Source of the DNA: JBAVOR01 sp049692255
GTDB lineage: Bacteria > Babelota > Babeliae > Babelales > JACPOV01
Reading direction: 5' to 3'
Assembly (NCBI GenBank): GCA_049692255.1
Contig: JBAVOR010000009.1
Location: forward strand, 43,816-107,815
Length of the DNA: 64,000 nt
Part shown: positions 8,284 to 17,123 of the stretch, in pieces
How the letters are laid out: every line of letters begins with the position of its first letter
How positions within the stretch are numbered: position 1 is the first letter of the stretch
Made by a program: the position numbers and the translations under genes
The notes under the pieces: model-generated
Seen by the model: the letters and a program-made list of their open reading frames with translations, nothing else
What the model was told of the DNA's origin: nothing
Databases searched by the model: none

Positions 8284-10728
8284 CTACTTGACTACAAAAT
8301 TTATCAAACGATTAGCAACAAATACAATACGCACTATTTCTTTATCTTTTATATGGCTTGCAACTAATGCGCGCGCCGCTGCTTCCACATCGGGCTGCGT
8401 AGCACCACGTGGCACGGTAAGCTGCGCACGGAGTTTGCCATTCACTTGCACCACAAAATCAATATCGTGCGCTATTGCCAATGTTTCATCAACCGTTGGC
8501 CATGTACAATCACGCAACTGTTTATTACACAACTGTTCTAACAACTCACTAGTCATGTGCGGTATTAACACTGATAAAGAGACAAGTAGTTGCTCAACTG
8601 TTTGTTTGCTCAGCTTGCTTTGTTCTTGATACGCTTCGTTTAACCATTCCATAGCGGCAGAAATAGCGGTGTTCGGTTTGAACTGTTGCAAGCGCTCTTG
8701 ATACTCTTTGGTGAATCGTGCAAACCGTTTGGTAACGGCACTATCTTCTTTTACACCGACAGGCAACTGATGTGTTTCATCGGTAATAAATTGCCACAAA
8801 CGGTGTAGAAATCGTTTCATGCCTTCCATGCCATTGTCTTGCCATTCGCAATCAAGTTCTGGTGGCCCCATAAATAACATATATAAACGCAGTGCATCTG
8901 AACCATACTGCTGCACCATATCATCGGGGTTTACTACGTTCCCTTTTGATTTGGACATCTTTTCGACAGCACCAGATGCATCTGAATATTTATTTACCAT
9001 GCCTTGGTTAAACAGATGAGAGAACGGTTCGCTGAACGGTAAATACCCCAAATCATGCAGTACATGTGTGTAAAAACGCGCATACAACAGATGCAAAATT
9101 GCGTGTTCTATGCCACCCACATACAAATCGACTGGCAGCCAATAATTAATATCTTTTGTATCGAACGGCTCATTTGCCAACTGCGGGTTCGGGTAACGCA
9201 AGAAATACCAGCACGACCCTGCCCACTGAGGCATGGTATTAGTTTCTCGTTTTGCTGCGCCACCGCACTGCGGGCAACTGACGTTTACCCAACTATCTAC
9301 ATTCGCTAACGGTGATTCACCGGTACCGGTTGGTTGGTATTTTTCTACGTCAGGCAATAGTACGGGCAACTCAGATTCTGGCACCGGCACAATGCCGCAT
9401 GATGCACAATGAATTAACGGTATCGGTTCACCCCAATAACGCTGGCGAGAAAACACCCAATCGCGCAGTTTATAACTAGTTTTACGTTTAGCAAAACCTT
9501 TATCTTCCAAATATTGAATCAACTGTTCACGCACAGCCTTCCCTTTTTTACCGGCAAATGGTGCTGGTTCTAACAAAATGCCAGCGTGCGCGTCGGTAAA
9601 ACAGATTTCTAAATTTTTAACTTGCTCTGCCAATTTCGGGTCTTCGGGAACCATGGCTACTTTAAGGGGAATATTATATTTTTTAGCAAACGCAAAATCA
9701 CGCTCGTCGTGCGCAGAACATTTGACAATACCGGTGCCGTACTGAGCAAGCGCAAAGCTGGCAACCCAAATAGGGAGCTCCCCATTGCCTAACGGATCGA
9801 TAATATAGGTGCCGGTAAAGATACCTTCTATTTCTGGCGCTATGCCATGATGCGTTGCGCGTTTTTCAACTAATTTTTTACAAAATGCAAGAATTTCTGC
9901 CCTATTTGGCACCCCTGCTAATAACTGTTCGAGCAGTGGATGATCTGGCGCAATAACCACAAACGTGTCTGCATAACACGCTTCAAAGTGAGCTGAGAAT
10001 GTTTCGATAATTAATGACGAATCTTTAACCGGTGCACTAAACACGAGACCTTCGCTTTTGCCAATCCAGTTGCGCTGCATCGTTTTCACTTTTTCTGGCC
10101 AGCTCAGCGTATCAAGCCCATCGAGTAGCTTTTGCGCGTAGTTGGTAATTCGCAACACCCATTGGCGCACTTTACGCTGTTCAACTTGCGTACCGCATCG
10201 CTCGCAACCGCCATTAACTACCTCTTCGTTAGCCAAGCCGGTCAAACAAGAAGGGCACCAGTTAATTGCTACGTACGATTCATACGCTAGACCCGCTTTA
10301 AACATTTTCAAGAAAATCCATTGGGTCCAGGTATAATAGTGCGGATCGGTAGTATTAATCTCTTTTGACCAATCGTACAGACACCCTGTTTGGGCCAATT
10401 GTCGTTTAAAATTAGCAATGTTACGCTCAGTTGCCTCTTGCGGTTTGATACCTTTTTTAATAGCATCATTTTCTGCTGGCAACCCAAACGCGTCCCACCC
10501 CATCGGGTGCAAAATATTAAATCCTTGTAACCATTTCATGCGGGCAATAATATCAGACAAGACATAGCCACGCCAGTGACCGACGTGTAAGCCAGAGCCA
10601 GAAGGGTAGGGGAACATATCAAGACAATAAAATTTTTTACCCGTGTGCTCTGCTTTGGTTAAGCCGTCCGGGTTATGTGCCCATCGCTCCTGCCACTTTT
10701 TTTCAATCGCATGAACATCGTACTGCAT
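8284..10728 (-). CDS. leuS: Leucyl-tRNA synthetase
   Basis: 814 residues, a normal bacterial LeuRS that charges tRNA-Leu. The class I signatures are clear: FPYPSGSGLHVGHWRGY (HIGH box) near residue 40 and KMSKSKGNVVNPDDMV (KMSKS). Zinc-knuckle cysteines (CPSCLTG/CERCG and CASCG/CPQCGG), the CP1 editing domain and the C-terminal FVVQVNGKLRAQLTVP domain are present. Start ATG at 10728. No truncation or odd residue seen. Confidence 0.98.
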   Translation of the reverse strand: MQYDVHAIEKKWQERWAHNPDGLTKAEHTGKKFYCLDMFPYPSGSGLHVGHWRGYVLSDIIARMKWLQGFNILHPMGWDAFGLPAENDAIKKGIKPQEATERNIANFKRQLAQTGCLYDWSKEINTTDPHYYTWTQWIFLKMFKAGLAYESYVAINWCPSCLTGLANEEVVNGGCERCGTQVEQRKVRQWVLRITNYAQKLLDGLDTLSWPEKVKTMQRNWIGKSEGLVFSAPVKDSSLIIETFSAHFEACYADTFVVIAPDHPLLEQLLAGVPNRAEILAFCKKLVEKRATHHGIAPEIEGIFTGTYIIDPLGNGELPIWVASFALAQYGTGIVKCSAHDERDFAFAKKYNIPLKVAMVPEDPKLAEQVKNLEICFTDAHAGILLEPAPFAGKKGKAVREQLIQYLEDKGFAKRKTSYKLRDWVFSRQRYWGEPIPLIHCASCGIVPVPESELPVLLPDVEKYQPTGTGESPLANVDSWVNVSCPQCGGAAKRETNTMPQWAGSCWYFLRYPNPQLANEPFDTKDINYWLPVDLYVGGIEHAILHLLYARFYTHVLHDLGYLPFSEPFSHLFNQGMVNKYSDASGAVEKMSKSKGNVVNPDDMVQQYGSDALRLYMLFMGPPELDCEWQDNGMEGMKRFLHRLWQFITDETHQLPVGVKEDSAVTKRFARFTKEYQERLQQFKPNTAISAAMEWLNEAYQEQSKLSKQTVEQLLVSLSVLIPHMTSELLEQLCNKQLRDCTWPTVDETLAIAHDIDFVVQVNGKLRAQLTVPRGATQPDVEAAARALVASHIKDKEIVRIVFVANRLINFVVK

Positions 10729-10865
10729 ACATGGAACCTGTTTTTAATGAAAATTTTTACTTAAATTACCATTAAGATTAGCGCACCGTTGCAAAAAAGT
10801 TAAGGGGACGGCACACTCAATTTAAATAGCACGAGTAAAAAATTATTCCTCTGAAAGGATCCCAC

Positions 10866-11501
10866 ATGAGTACACTGCAAACAGCGCAAACGCAAACACC
10901 CATACAAACTCTCAAAAAAGATGAAGATATTTTAGTAGTCTCTCGTGCCGATATTTTCTCTCTTACTCCGGCATGGTCTGGCTTACGCACAGTCGATTTT
11001 GCACACTATTTATCGCTAATAAAAGCTAAAAAAGAGTTCTTGCCCCGCTCGCTCATGGAACTTGACCCGCATTACAAACAGATTATTCCGTACCTTATTT
11101 TTACCCACAATAATCGTTACTTTTTAATGCAACGCACTGCACAGGCAACGGAAACACGCTTGCAAAACAAATATTCGTTGGGCATTGGGGGGCACATTAG
11201 ACAAGAGGATATGCAAACCGATTCATTGTTTGATTGGGCATTGCGGGAATTTCATGAAGAAGTGTCTTATGCTGGCAACGTTACTATCGAACCATTGGGC
11301 ATTTTAAATGACGACTCAAACGAAGTAGGCAAAGTGCACATTGGCTTTGTGTTCTTATTGCATGGGGACTCAGATGCCATTGCAGTAAAATCTGAACTCA
11401 AAAGTGGTACGTTATTAACGATCGATGAGCTTAAACCGTACTTTGCATCGATGGAAACATGGACACAGATTGCTTTTGAACATGTATTAGCAAAACAGTA
11501 A
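10866..11501 (+). CDS. Nudix-like hydrolase
   Basis: 211 residues with AAAGGAT upstream of the ATG. The central region reads LGIGGHIRQED then WALREFHEEV: this matches the Nudix box (Gx5E, then RExxEE) but with about 12 residues instead of 7 between the two halves. Nudix enzymes hydrolyse nucleoside diphosphates linked to another group. The N-terminal region (DILVVSRADIF, PYLIFTHNNRYFLMQRT) resembles predicted phosphoesterase/Nudix proteins with a preceding domain. The next gene starts 4 nt after the stop, suggesting coupled translation. The substrate is unknown and the loop insertion makes activity uncertain. Confidence 0.75.
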   Translation: MSTLQTAQTQTPIQTLKKDEDILVVSRADIFSLTPAWSGLRTVDFAHYLSLIKAKKEFLPRSLMELDPHYKQIIPYLIFTHNNRYFLMQRTAQATETRLQNKYSLGIGGHIRQEDMQTDSLFDWALREFHEEVSYAGNVTIEPLGILNDDSNEVGKVHIGFVFLLHGDSDAIAVKSELKSGTLLTIDELKPYFASMETWTQIAFEHVLAKQ

Positions 11502-11505
11502 CGGT

Positions 11506-12216
11506 GTGGCCATGTGGTTGAGTAGCAAAAAAGCGGTTGAAGCGATTCATGCAGAAGCGGTAACAGTGCTTGACGTGCTGATACACACCGCATTAATCGG
11601 GGGCATGTTTTTAACCCACACAAGCGTCACCACCTTGTTACCCCATTGCTATGCACTGGTGATGCAAGCGATAAAGCATTATTTAGAGGCAGAAGCAGCA
11701 CCAGCGCAACTCACCATATTCGTCTATTGCCCATCCGAGTGGGTGCCCTCGCTCAATACCATTATATTGTTTCTTGGTGTTGTATGGGCATTACTTACCT
11801 ATCGGCAGCATCTGAGCAAAAGCGTCCAACATACCCTTCTTTTGCTCTGGTCTGTTTTATTTCGTTTGATGGTCATAAGCTTGGTCTGCTTTGCAGTACT
11901 AGTAACAATAGTAGGTGGTTATTACGCAATTGAACTAGTAGCACTCAGCAAGCAACAAGGACCTTCAGGGTCTGTACTGCTCCATCCACTTAAATATCTG
12001 CTGAAGCTGACCGGTAGCTATGATACGGTTAAAGAAATGTGGGCAAAAATATTCAGATTACCCAAAGCGCAACTGTTATTTGATCAAATTAATGAATGGA
12101 GCCTGGTCCTCTGGTATATCTGCCACATAGCCAGCACATTCGCCACCGTACGCGTGGTAATGCTCCTGCGCCGCAGGCTCAAACAAGCAGAAAAGCCACA
12201 AAAGGCAATCGAATGA
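11506..12216 (+). CDS. Integral membrane protein of unknown function
   Basis: 236 residues from a GTG at 11506, or two fewer from ATG 11512. It shows about four hydrophobic segments: VLIHTALIGGMFLTH (~25-40), TIILFLGVVWALLTY (~85-100), LFRLMVISLVCFAVLVTIVGGYYA (~115-140) and VLWYICHIASTFATV (~203-217). The tail is basic. It follows the Nudix-like gene by 4 nt, and its TGA overlaps the ATG of the next gene (ATGA, 12213-12216), so the three form an operon. No family recognised. Confidence 0.75.
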   Translation: MAMWLSSKKAVEAIHAEAVTVLDVLIHTALIGGMFLTHTSVTTLLPHCYALVMQAIKHYLEAEAAPAQLTIFVYCPSEWVPSLNTIILFLGVVWALLTYRQHLSKSVQHTLLLLWSVLFRLMVISLVCFAVLVTIVGGYYAIELVALSKQQGPSGSVLLHPLKYLLKLTGSYDTVKEMWAKIFRLPKAQLLFDQINEWSLVLWYICHIASTFATVRVVMLLRRRLKQAEKPQKAIE

Positions 12217-12866
12217 AAAAAACTTTTCTGTTATCTCTCATCGTTTTAACTGTTCATGGTACTCAGTACGCGCAAGATCAAAACGATGCGCAACTAGTGC
12301 CATCAAACAGGCAGGTGCAGCCATATATTTTTGGCAGAAGTCTCATAAACGTCATGAAAAATAGCCCATACAACATTGTGACTGGTGCAAAAAAGATTTC
12401 TAAGGATATGCAGGACAGCTGGAATGACATAAAGCCTGCTCCTGTATGCGAACTTTCATCAAAGAGTGAGTGCTTTAGCCGAGAAGTCTTGCTCATACCT
12501 GTCTTTTTTTCAGGGGTTATTGCTGGATGTGCGGGACATTTTACCTGTGGTGAAAAATGGAAATCATCGAGGAGACATACAATAGTTCGCTCGACAGCCC
12601 TTGGCGGAGCACTTGGTCTTTATGGTATTGGCTTCTCCTTATATAACTCACAAAATAAACTTGAACCGACTACAAAAAGAGCTGCCGAAGAAGCGATAGC
12701 TTTAGGACATATTGCAATGCTTGCGCGTCAATCTAACGTTTCATGTATTCAAGGGCCAAGCCTCGTTGATTTCGTTGTCACGAGACGTGTGTATCGTAAT
12801 TGGAGTACCATATTTTTTGCACTTTTAGCCGGTAATAGCATCATGCATGCATGGCTGATCAAGTAA
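12213..12866 (+). CDS. Small secreted/membrane protein, paralog A of a local pair
   Basis: 217 residues from ATG 12213, which overlaps the stop of the preceding gene; the upstream extension of the frame is a shadow. Signal peptide MKKTFLLSLIVLTVHGTQYA, then two further hydrophobic stretches (LLIPVFFSGVIAGCAG and ALGGALGLYGIGFSLY). It shares with the next gene the leader pattern MKKTxLLxLIxL, GxQYAQDQND, a YxFG turn and a late ALGHIAMLA motif, so the two are paralogs. Function unknown. Confidence 0.75.
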   Translation: MKKTFLLSLIVLTVHGTQYAQDQNDAQLVPSNRQVQPYIFGRSLINVMKNSPYNIVTGAKKISKDMQDSWNDIKPAPVCELSSKSECFSREVLLIPVFFSGVIAGCAGHFTCGEKWKSSRRHTIVRSTALGGALGLYGIGFSLYNSQNKLEPTTKRAAEEAIALGHIAMLARQSNVSCIQGPSLVDFVVTRRVYRNWSTIFFALLAGNSIMHAWLIK

Positions 12867-12869
12867 AAA

Positions 12870-12904
12870 TTTATCGGCATTTTTATATTTTTAATGCCGA
12901 TAAA
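12870..12904 (+). promoter_or_regulatory. Inverted-repeat operator candidate (TTTATCGGC / GCCGATAAA)
   Basis: TTTATCGGC at 12870-12878 and its exact reverse complement GCCGATAAA at 12896-12904, 17 bp apart, with an AT-rich centre. It lies between the two paralogs, 21 bp before the ATG at 12926. The same 9-mer arms recur upstream of the fic gene (14604-14653) and at 14771-14790. It could also act as a hairpin in the transcript, but no T-run follows. Confidence 0.55.
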
Positions 12905-12925
12905 CCACCGAAAAAGGGAAATCGA

Positions 12926-13507
12926 ATGAAAAAAACTCCTTTGTTACCTCTAATCTTTTTAATGATCTATGGGGCTCAGTATGCGCAAGATCAAAACGAT
13001 ACACAATCTACTCTCACAAACACTCAATTAAAACCATACGTTTTTGGCAATGGTATTTTTGCCTCTGCCAAAAATGGGCCGCAGACAATTAAAAACGATT
13101 TTTATGGCATATTTCAAAAGTACAATCTAGGACTCGAAGTCCAACTGCAATGGACTGTCTTTTTATCAGGAATAGGAATGGCTGCATCATGCTTGAGCTA
13201 CAGGGAAAAATATCCTCTCAGAGTGATCACCTATTCAAAACTGCCTATTGCACGAACAGCTGCAGTTAGTGCAGCGACTTTGTATGCAAATGGCCTCCGC
13301 TTATCCATCAAACGTGAGCGTGGAGCTTTAAACCCTGATCAAGAACGAGCATTATATGAATCATATGCTCTCGGGCATATAGCCATGCTAGCAAATAGAG
13401 TAGCCTTTGGGGCACGCTTTTTTAGCCCGCTATTTTTTAGCTCACTTGCTATTTTAAACATATACCAAGCCATACATGCGAGTGACTCACTTGACCACCA
13501 TCATTAA
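12926..13507 (+). CDS. Small secreted/membrane protein, paralog B of a local pair
   Basis: 193 residues from ATG 12926 (AAAAAGGG upstream). Signal peptide MKKTPLLPLIFLMIYGAQYA followed by QDQND as in paralog A at 12213. The middle has a hydrophobic stretch (LQWTVFLSGIGMAASCL) and the late motif YALGHIAMLANRV. The C-terminus is hydrophobic, then DHHH. The 3' end overlaps the convergent fic gene by 21 bp. The inverted repeat at 12870-12904 sits over its likely promoter region, linking its control to the Fic locus. Function unknown. Confidence 0.75.
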   Translation: MKKTPLLPLIFLMIYGAQYAQDQNDTQSTLTNTQLKPYVFGNGIFASAKNGPQTIKNDFYGIFQKYNLGLEVQLQWTVFLSGIGMAASCLSYREKYPLRVITYSKLPIARTAAVSAATLYANGLRLSIKRERGALNPDQERALYESYALGHIAMLANRVAFGARFFSPLFFSSLAILNIYQAIHASDSLDHHH

Positions 13508-14581
13508 TTCCTGATATCGCTTGGCAAGCGCATATTTTCTTCCCTTATTAGAAAAATCGACGATCTCCAAAAAACCCGTATCAACCCATTTTTTACACAA
13601 TGCAGAACTCGTGCGCGGCTGCAAGCCAAACAAAGCGCCAACTTGCTTAGCGGTAATGGCCACGTGTTCCTCAAATAAGGCAAGCACATGGCGCTGCTTT
13701 TGGTCAAGTGAGCGGATCAGGTTGTATTGATCGGGTAACCCACGAACCGTAGCTTCATCCATTCTTTTAGACACATTTTCAAATGACACCGCCATACCTT
13801 CTATAAAATAGTTAATCCATGGGGTAATATCCGCTTCAGCTCTACCAAAGTAGTAATTATGAGAAGGCCCAATACTGAGCGCATCGTAATAATTACCCAG
13901 ATTACGGGCATAATATTCTTCCAAAGCATACAACCCTTTTAAATCATAGCCGCCTAGATGTAAAATTAATGTAGTGAGCAATCGAGCGGTGCGCCCGTTG
14001 CCATCATAGTACGGGTGAATAGTCACCAATTGGTAATGGACAATAGCGGCTACCAATGGAACAGGAAGAGTTATAGTATCTTTAATCCAGGCAATCATGG
14101 CGCGCATAAGACTAGGCACATCATCTGCTTCTGGTGGCAAATAAATAATTGTTTTTGATATGCCATCCCGAATCACATTTTGACCGGTGCGATACGGTGT
14201 TGGTTTTGTCTTTATTTTACCATCTGCTACTACGAGTGCATGTATTGTCTGTATTATGCGCTCAGTAATAGAAATACCTTGAATTGCCCATTTCTCTACC
14301 TGGTCAAGCGCAGCATAATAACCGAGGACTTCTCGTTCATCCCGTTCACGACCTGGAAAATGGCCCTCATGTTTAAGAACCTGTTCTATCTGATCCAGGG
14401 ACAAGCGATTCCCTTCAATCATGGTAGAATAATGGGTGGTATATAACCTGGCAGATTCACGCAAAGAGCTTAACACCGTGCTCGTTAGAGAAAGATGAAC
14501 TACTTTCTCCCGTACTGCTTCAATGCGCATCAGGTTCTGGGCGATCTCTGGAGTTATCTGATAGTGTGGTAAAAATTTCAT
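13487..14581 (-). CDS. Fic family protein with N-terminal inhibitory motif and C-terminal winged-helix domain
   Basis: 364 residues. Fic enzymes usually transfer AMP (or another phosphate-containing group) from a nucleotide to a target hydroxyl. The core motif HPYYDGNGRTAR (residues 189-200) matches the active HPFxDGNGRxxR consensus, including the catalytic His189. Upstream, STMIEGN (52-58) fits the autoinhibitory (S/T)xxxE(G/N) helix, so activity is probably held in check in cis. From about 285 to 345 there is a helix-turn-helix-like winged domain (KQVGALFGLQPRTSSALCKK), typical of Fic proteins that may bind DNA. TTTATCGGC-type boxes lie 23-72 bp upstream of its start, which suggests autoregulation. 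The target protein is unknown; it could act inside the cell or on the host. Confidence 0.93.
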   Translation of the reverse strand: MKFLPHYQITPEIAQNLMRIEAVREKVVHLSLTSTVLSSLRESARLYTTHYSTMIEGNRLSLDQIEQVLKHEGHFPGRERDEREVLGYYAALDQVEKWAIQGISITERIIQTIHALVVADGKIKTKPTPYRTGQNVIRDGISKTIIYLPPEADDVPSLMRAMIAWIKDTITLPVPLVAAIVHYQLVTIHPYYDGNGRTARLLTTLILHLGGYDLKGLYALEEYYARNLGNYYDALSIGPSHNYYFGRAEADITPWINYFIEGMAVSFENVSKRMDEATVRGLPDQYNLIRSLDQKQRHVLALFEEHVAITAKQVGALFGLQPRTSSALCKKWVDTGFLEIVDFSNKGRKYALAKRYQELMMVVK

Positions 14582-14603
14582 GGTTTTAGCTCCCTTTTAC
14601 AAA

Positions 14604-14653
14604 TTTATCGGCACCTCTTATATTATTAATTATGCCGATAAACAGCCGATAAA
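14604..14653 (-). promoter_or_regulatory. Operator candidate upstream of fic: one inverted and two direct half-sites
   Basis: TTTATCGGC at 14604-14612, then GCCGATAAA at 14634-14642 and again at 14645-14653 (direct repeat, 11-bp period). It is immediately upstream of the fic start (14581). The half-sites are identical to those at 12870-12904. An 11-bp period places the two direct copies on the same helix face, which suits protein binding. Confidence 0.6.
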
Positions 14654-14770
14654 TCAAGGTAACCCTTATTTTCGCTATTTCAATGAAGGGGCTTAACAGC
14701 TTTGCCATTGGTTGTTTCGTGCGCCATGAAAAGTCTTTTCGTTAAAATTCACCACCAGATTTAATTTTAT

Positions 14771-14790
14771 ACCGATAAACAGCCGATAAA
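14771..14790 (+). promoter_or_regulatory. Second tandem half-site pair (ACCGATAAA-CA-GCCGATAAA)
   Basis: This is a near-exact copy of the direct repeat at 14634-14653 (one mismatch in 20 bases). It lies 37 bp upstream of the predicted -35 box of the secreted-protein gene at 14885, so the same regulator may act there as an activator or distal operator. Confidence 0.55.
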
Positions 14791-14826
14791 GGCGAGTGCG
14801 ATTGCTCTTTGTAAACAGTTTTCTAT

Positions 14827-14854
14827 TTGACAATATTTGGTATTTTGGCATACT
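14827..14854 (+). promoter_or_regulatory. Predicted sigma70-type promoter
   Basis: TTGACA (14827-14832), 16-bp spacer, CATACT (14849-14854), about 30 bp before the ATG at 14885, which has AAAGG upstream. Confidence 0.55.
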
Positions 14855-14884
14855 GATAGTTAGTTTAATGAAAGGAAAAATTAT

Positions 14885-15298
14885 ATGAAAAAGTTATTAC
14901 TCACCGTTCCCTTAGCTATGGTTATGACTGCTACAGCAGGGTTCGGCTCACTTGCAGAGAATATAAGAAACACATGCACTGAACATCCGGTATGGGCAGG
15001 AATCTTCGCAGCATCAACAGTGGCAGCGTATAAAAATACATATCTTCCATTATGGGGCGTTTCTGCTATGCAAAAAGATCTTGCAAGCGGAACATACACG
15101 TCCAGCAATTTAGGGAAAAAGAGTCTGTTCAAAGGAGCTGTAACAAAGTGGGAAGCCTTTTTTAAAAATGATGAATATGAAGGTGGCTATGAAGAAAAAG
15201 CAGCATGGTACGTTTCATGGCGCGCAATCGGCTTAGCAGAAATGGCACTTTCTGGCTCAACGCTTGGTCACTATCTATGGCAAAATTTGAAGAAATAA
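14885..15298 (+). CDS. Small secreted protein of unknown function
   Basis: 137 residues with a clear signal peptide (MKKLLLTVPLAMVMTATAGFG). The mature part has a weakly hydrophobic stretch (PVWAGIFAASTVAAY) and a C-terminal one (RAIGLAEMALSGSTLGHYL). It is followed 18 nt downstream by a secreted thioredoxin, so the two are probably one transcript from the promoter at 14827. Two cysteines could make it a thioredoxin substrate only if more than one remains in the mature protein; just one (NTCTEH) is evident. No family recognised. Confidence 0.75.
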   Translation: MKKLLLTVPLAMVMTATAGFGSLAENIRNTCTEHPVWAGIFAASTVAAYKNTYLPLWGVSAMQKDLASGTYTSSNLGKKSLFKGAVTKWEAFFKNDEYEGGYEEKAAWYVSWRAIGLAEMALSGSTLGHYLWQNLKK

Positions 15299-15316
15299 AA
15301 AATGGAAGGGTATTCT

Positions 15317-15712
15317 ATGATTAAAAAACTGATACTTTCTACTCTACTGGCTACCGTTTTGCTTGCACCATCTTCACAATCTTATGCTCGCACACAAACA
15401 GTTATTAAAGAAAACTTTAAAGAAATAGTGCTTGATTCAAAAAAGCCGGTAATAGTTGATGTCTTTGCGCCATGGTGCCCGCCGTGCAAACATATGATGC
15501 CATTGTTTGAAGAATTGGCAAACGAATTTTCTGAGCAATATACTTTCGTAAAATTGAATGCTGAACAGTCAGAAGAACTCGCTGAACAGTATACCGTTCG
15601 GAGCTTCCCAACGCTGCTCTTCTTTAGAGATGGCGTTTTACAGGGTCGCCATAGCGGTTATTTGAATAAAAAACAGATGATGGAAAAGATCAACGAAGTT
15701 TTTGCACAATAA
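15317..15712 (+). CDS. Secreted thioredoxin-fold protein (WCPPC)
   Basis: 131 residues from ATG 15317, selected because GGAAGGG lies six bases upstream; the frame opens five codons earlier. A signal peptide (ILSTLLATVLLAPSSQSYA) is followed by one thioredoxin domain: VDVFAPWCPPCKHMMPLFEEL, then VKLNAEQSEELAEQY, the cis-Pro loop VRSFPTLLFFRDG and a Gly-containing last strand. The CPPC redox motif differs from CGPC of cytosolic thioredoxin; together with the export signal it suggests a periplasmic thiol-disulfide role, for instance keeping the many Cys-containing secreted proteins here folded. The precise partner is unknown. Confidence 0.9.
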   Translation: MIKKLILSTLLATVLLAPSSQSYARTQTVIKENFKEIVLDSKKPVIVDVFAPWCPPCKHMMPLFEELANEFSEQYTFVKLNAEQSEELAEQYTVRSFPTLLFFRDGVLQGRHSGYLNKKQMMEKINEVFAQ

Positions 15713-15718
15713 AGCAGT

Positions 15719-17098
15719 TCATTTGCCCACACAGAATTCATGGAACACCGCATCAAGCGTTGCTTCACTGACCGATTTACCTGTCAGTTGTGACAGCTCT
15801 TGCAATGCATCACGCACATGCACCGACACTAATTCGTAGGCACGTTCTGTTGTTAATAACTGTTGCGCCTGTTTGATATGCTCTTGCACCGCAATGAGTG
15901 CCTTTGCATGGCGCGCATTGATTGCAAATGGGGTATCTGAGCGATGCAGTAATAAATCTACGCGTTTTTTGAGCGCATCTTTGAGTATGCGCATCGATTG
16001 TTCATCATGCATAGAAACGGTGTAATCGGGCGCACGCGCGTCAATTACATGCGTAAGCATTGCACAATCGTGCTTGCTTGCTATCACCAGGATGCGATCT
16101 CCGTATACTTGTAACAGTTCGGTGTAAATTTGATTTTCTGCTTCTGTCATTGCACGTGATTGGTCAAACACCAGTAATACAATATCAGCTATGTGTGCTT
16201 GTTCGCGCGAACGACGAATACCTTCCGCTTCTATGCGGTCATTAGTTAAGCGTAAACCTGCTGTGTCAATCAATGTCCAATAAAGGCCGTCAACGTAGAG
16301 GCCCGCTTCGATAGCATCGCGCGTAGTACCGGCGATGTCACTAACGATAGCACGGTTATCCCCAACTAACGCATTAAATAAGGTTGATTTTCCTACATTC
16401 ACACTACCGACAAGCGCAATACGCACGCCAGTACGAATCTGTTTTTGCGTATCATGCGTTGCCAACAACTGTGCTGTTTTAGTAATGGATTCGCCCAAGA
16501 GCGCGCTCACTTGTGGCGCAAATTCGATTGCGTCATCATCTAAAAATTCAAAACTTGCTTGAATAAGCACATCAGCATGCACCAACGTCTTTTCTAATCG
16601 TGCTAACTCAGCTGACAAGGTACCCTGCAGTTGCGCTAGCGATTGCTGCATTGCCCGACCGCTGGAGGCAGTAATTAAATCATGCACCGCTTCGGCTTGA
16701 ACCAAGTCAATTTTTCCATGCAGTACAGCACGTTTACTAAATTCACCGGGCGCTGCTAATCGAGCACCAGCAGAAACGAGTGTGGCAATAATGGTATCAA
16801 CAATAAATTGATTGTTGTGGCAAGAAATTTCTATCGTATCTTCACCAGTAAACGTACGGGGTGCGCGCATTAAAAAGAACAGTGCATAATCGATTGCACG
16901 TGCTTGATCATCAACAAATGCACCATATTCAATGGTATGTGTTGGGCAATCAATAATGTGTTTGCGCGATGCTAAATGGACGAAACGATTGATCAAATCG
17001 AACGCAAAAGCACCCGATACACGAATGAGCGCAAGCGCACCAGCCCCTTTGGGCGTGCATTGGGCGACAATTGTTTCTTGAGATTCTATCGTATACAT
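15719..17098 (-). CDS. mnmE: tRNA uridine-5-carboxymethylaminomethyl modification GTPase MnmE
   Basis: 459 residues, full length. MnmE with MnmG modifies U34 of certain tRNAs. The N-terminal tetrahydrofolate-binding domain includes GAGALALIRVSG and APGEFSKRAVLHGKIDL. The G domain has GSVNVGKSTLFNALVG (G1), IAGTTRD (G2) and DTAGLR (G3); the G4-like position reads ASKHD rather than the usual NKxD, a divergence. The protein ends FCVGK, close to the usual FCIGK with its catalytic Cys. The Jag-like gene is 25 nt upstream, the common jag-mnmE order. Confidence 0.96.
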   Translation of the reverse strand: MYTIESQETIVAQCTPKGAGALALIRVSGAFAFDLINRFVHLASRKHIIDCPTHTIEYGAFVDDQARAIDYALFFLMRAPRTFTGEDTIEISCHNNQFIVDTIIATLVSAGARLAAPGEFSKRAVLHGKIDLVQAEAVHDLITASSGRAMQQSLAQLQGTLSAELARLEKTLVHADVLIQASFEFLDDDAIEFAPQVSALLGESITKTAQLLATHDTQKQIRTGVRIALVGSVNVGKSTLFNALVGDNRAIVSDIAGTTRDAIEAGLYVDGLYWTLIDTAGLRLTNDRIEAEGIRRSREQAHIADIVLLVFDQSRAMTEAENQIYTELLQVYGDRILVIASKHDCAMLTHVIDARAPDYTVSMHDEQSMRILKDALKKRVDLLLHRSDTPFAINARHAKALIAVQEHIKQAQQLLTTERAYELVSVHVRDALQELSQLTGKSVSEATLDAVFHEFCVGK

Positions 17099-17123
17099 AT
17101 AACCACCATTTAGAACGCGTTTC

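Noticed and set aside
12096..12212. Upstream extension of the paralog A reading frame
   Set aside because: It overlaps the membrane-protein gene in another frame; the ATG at 12213 overlaps that gene's stop and starts a proper signal peptide.
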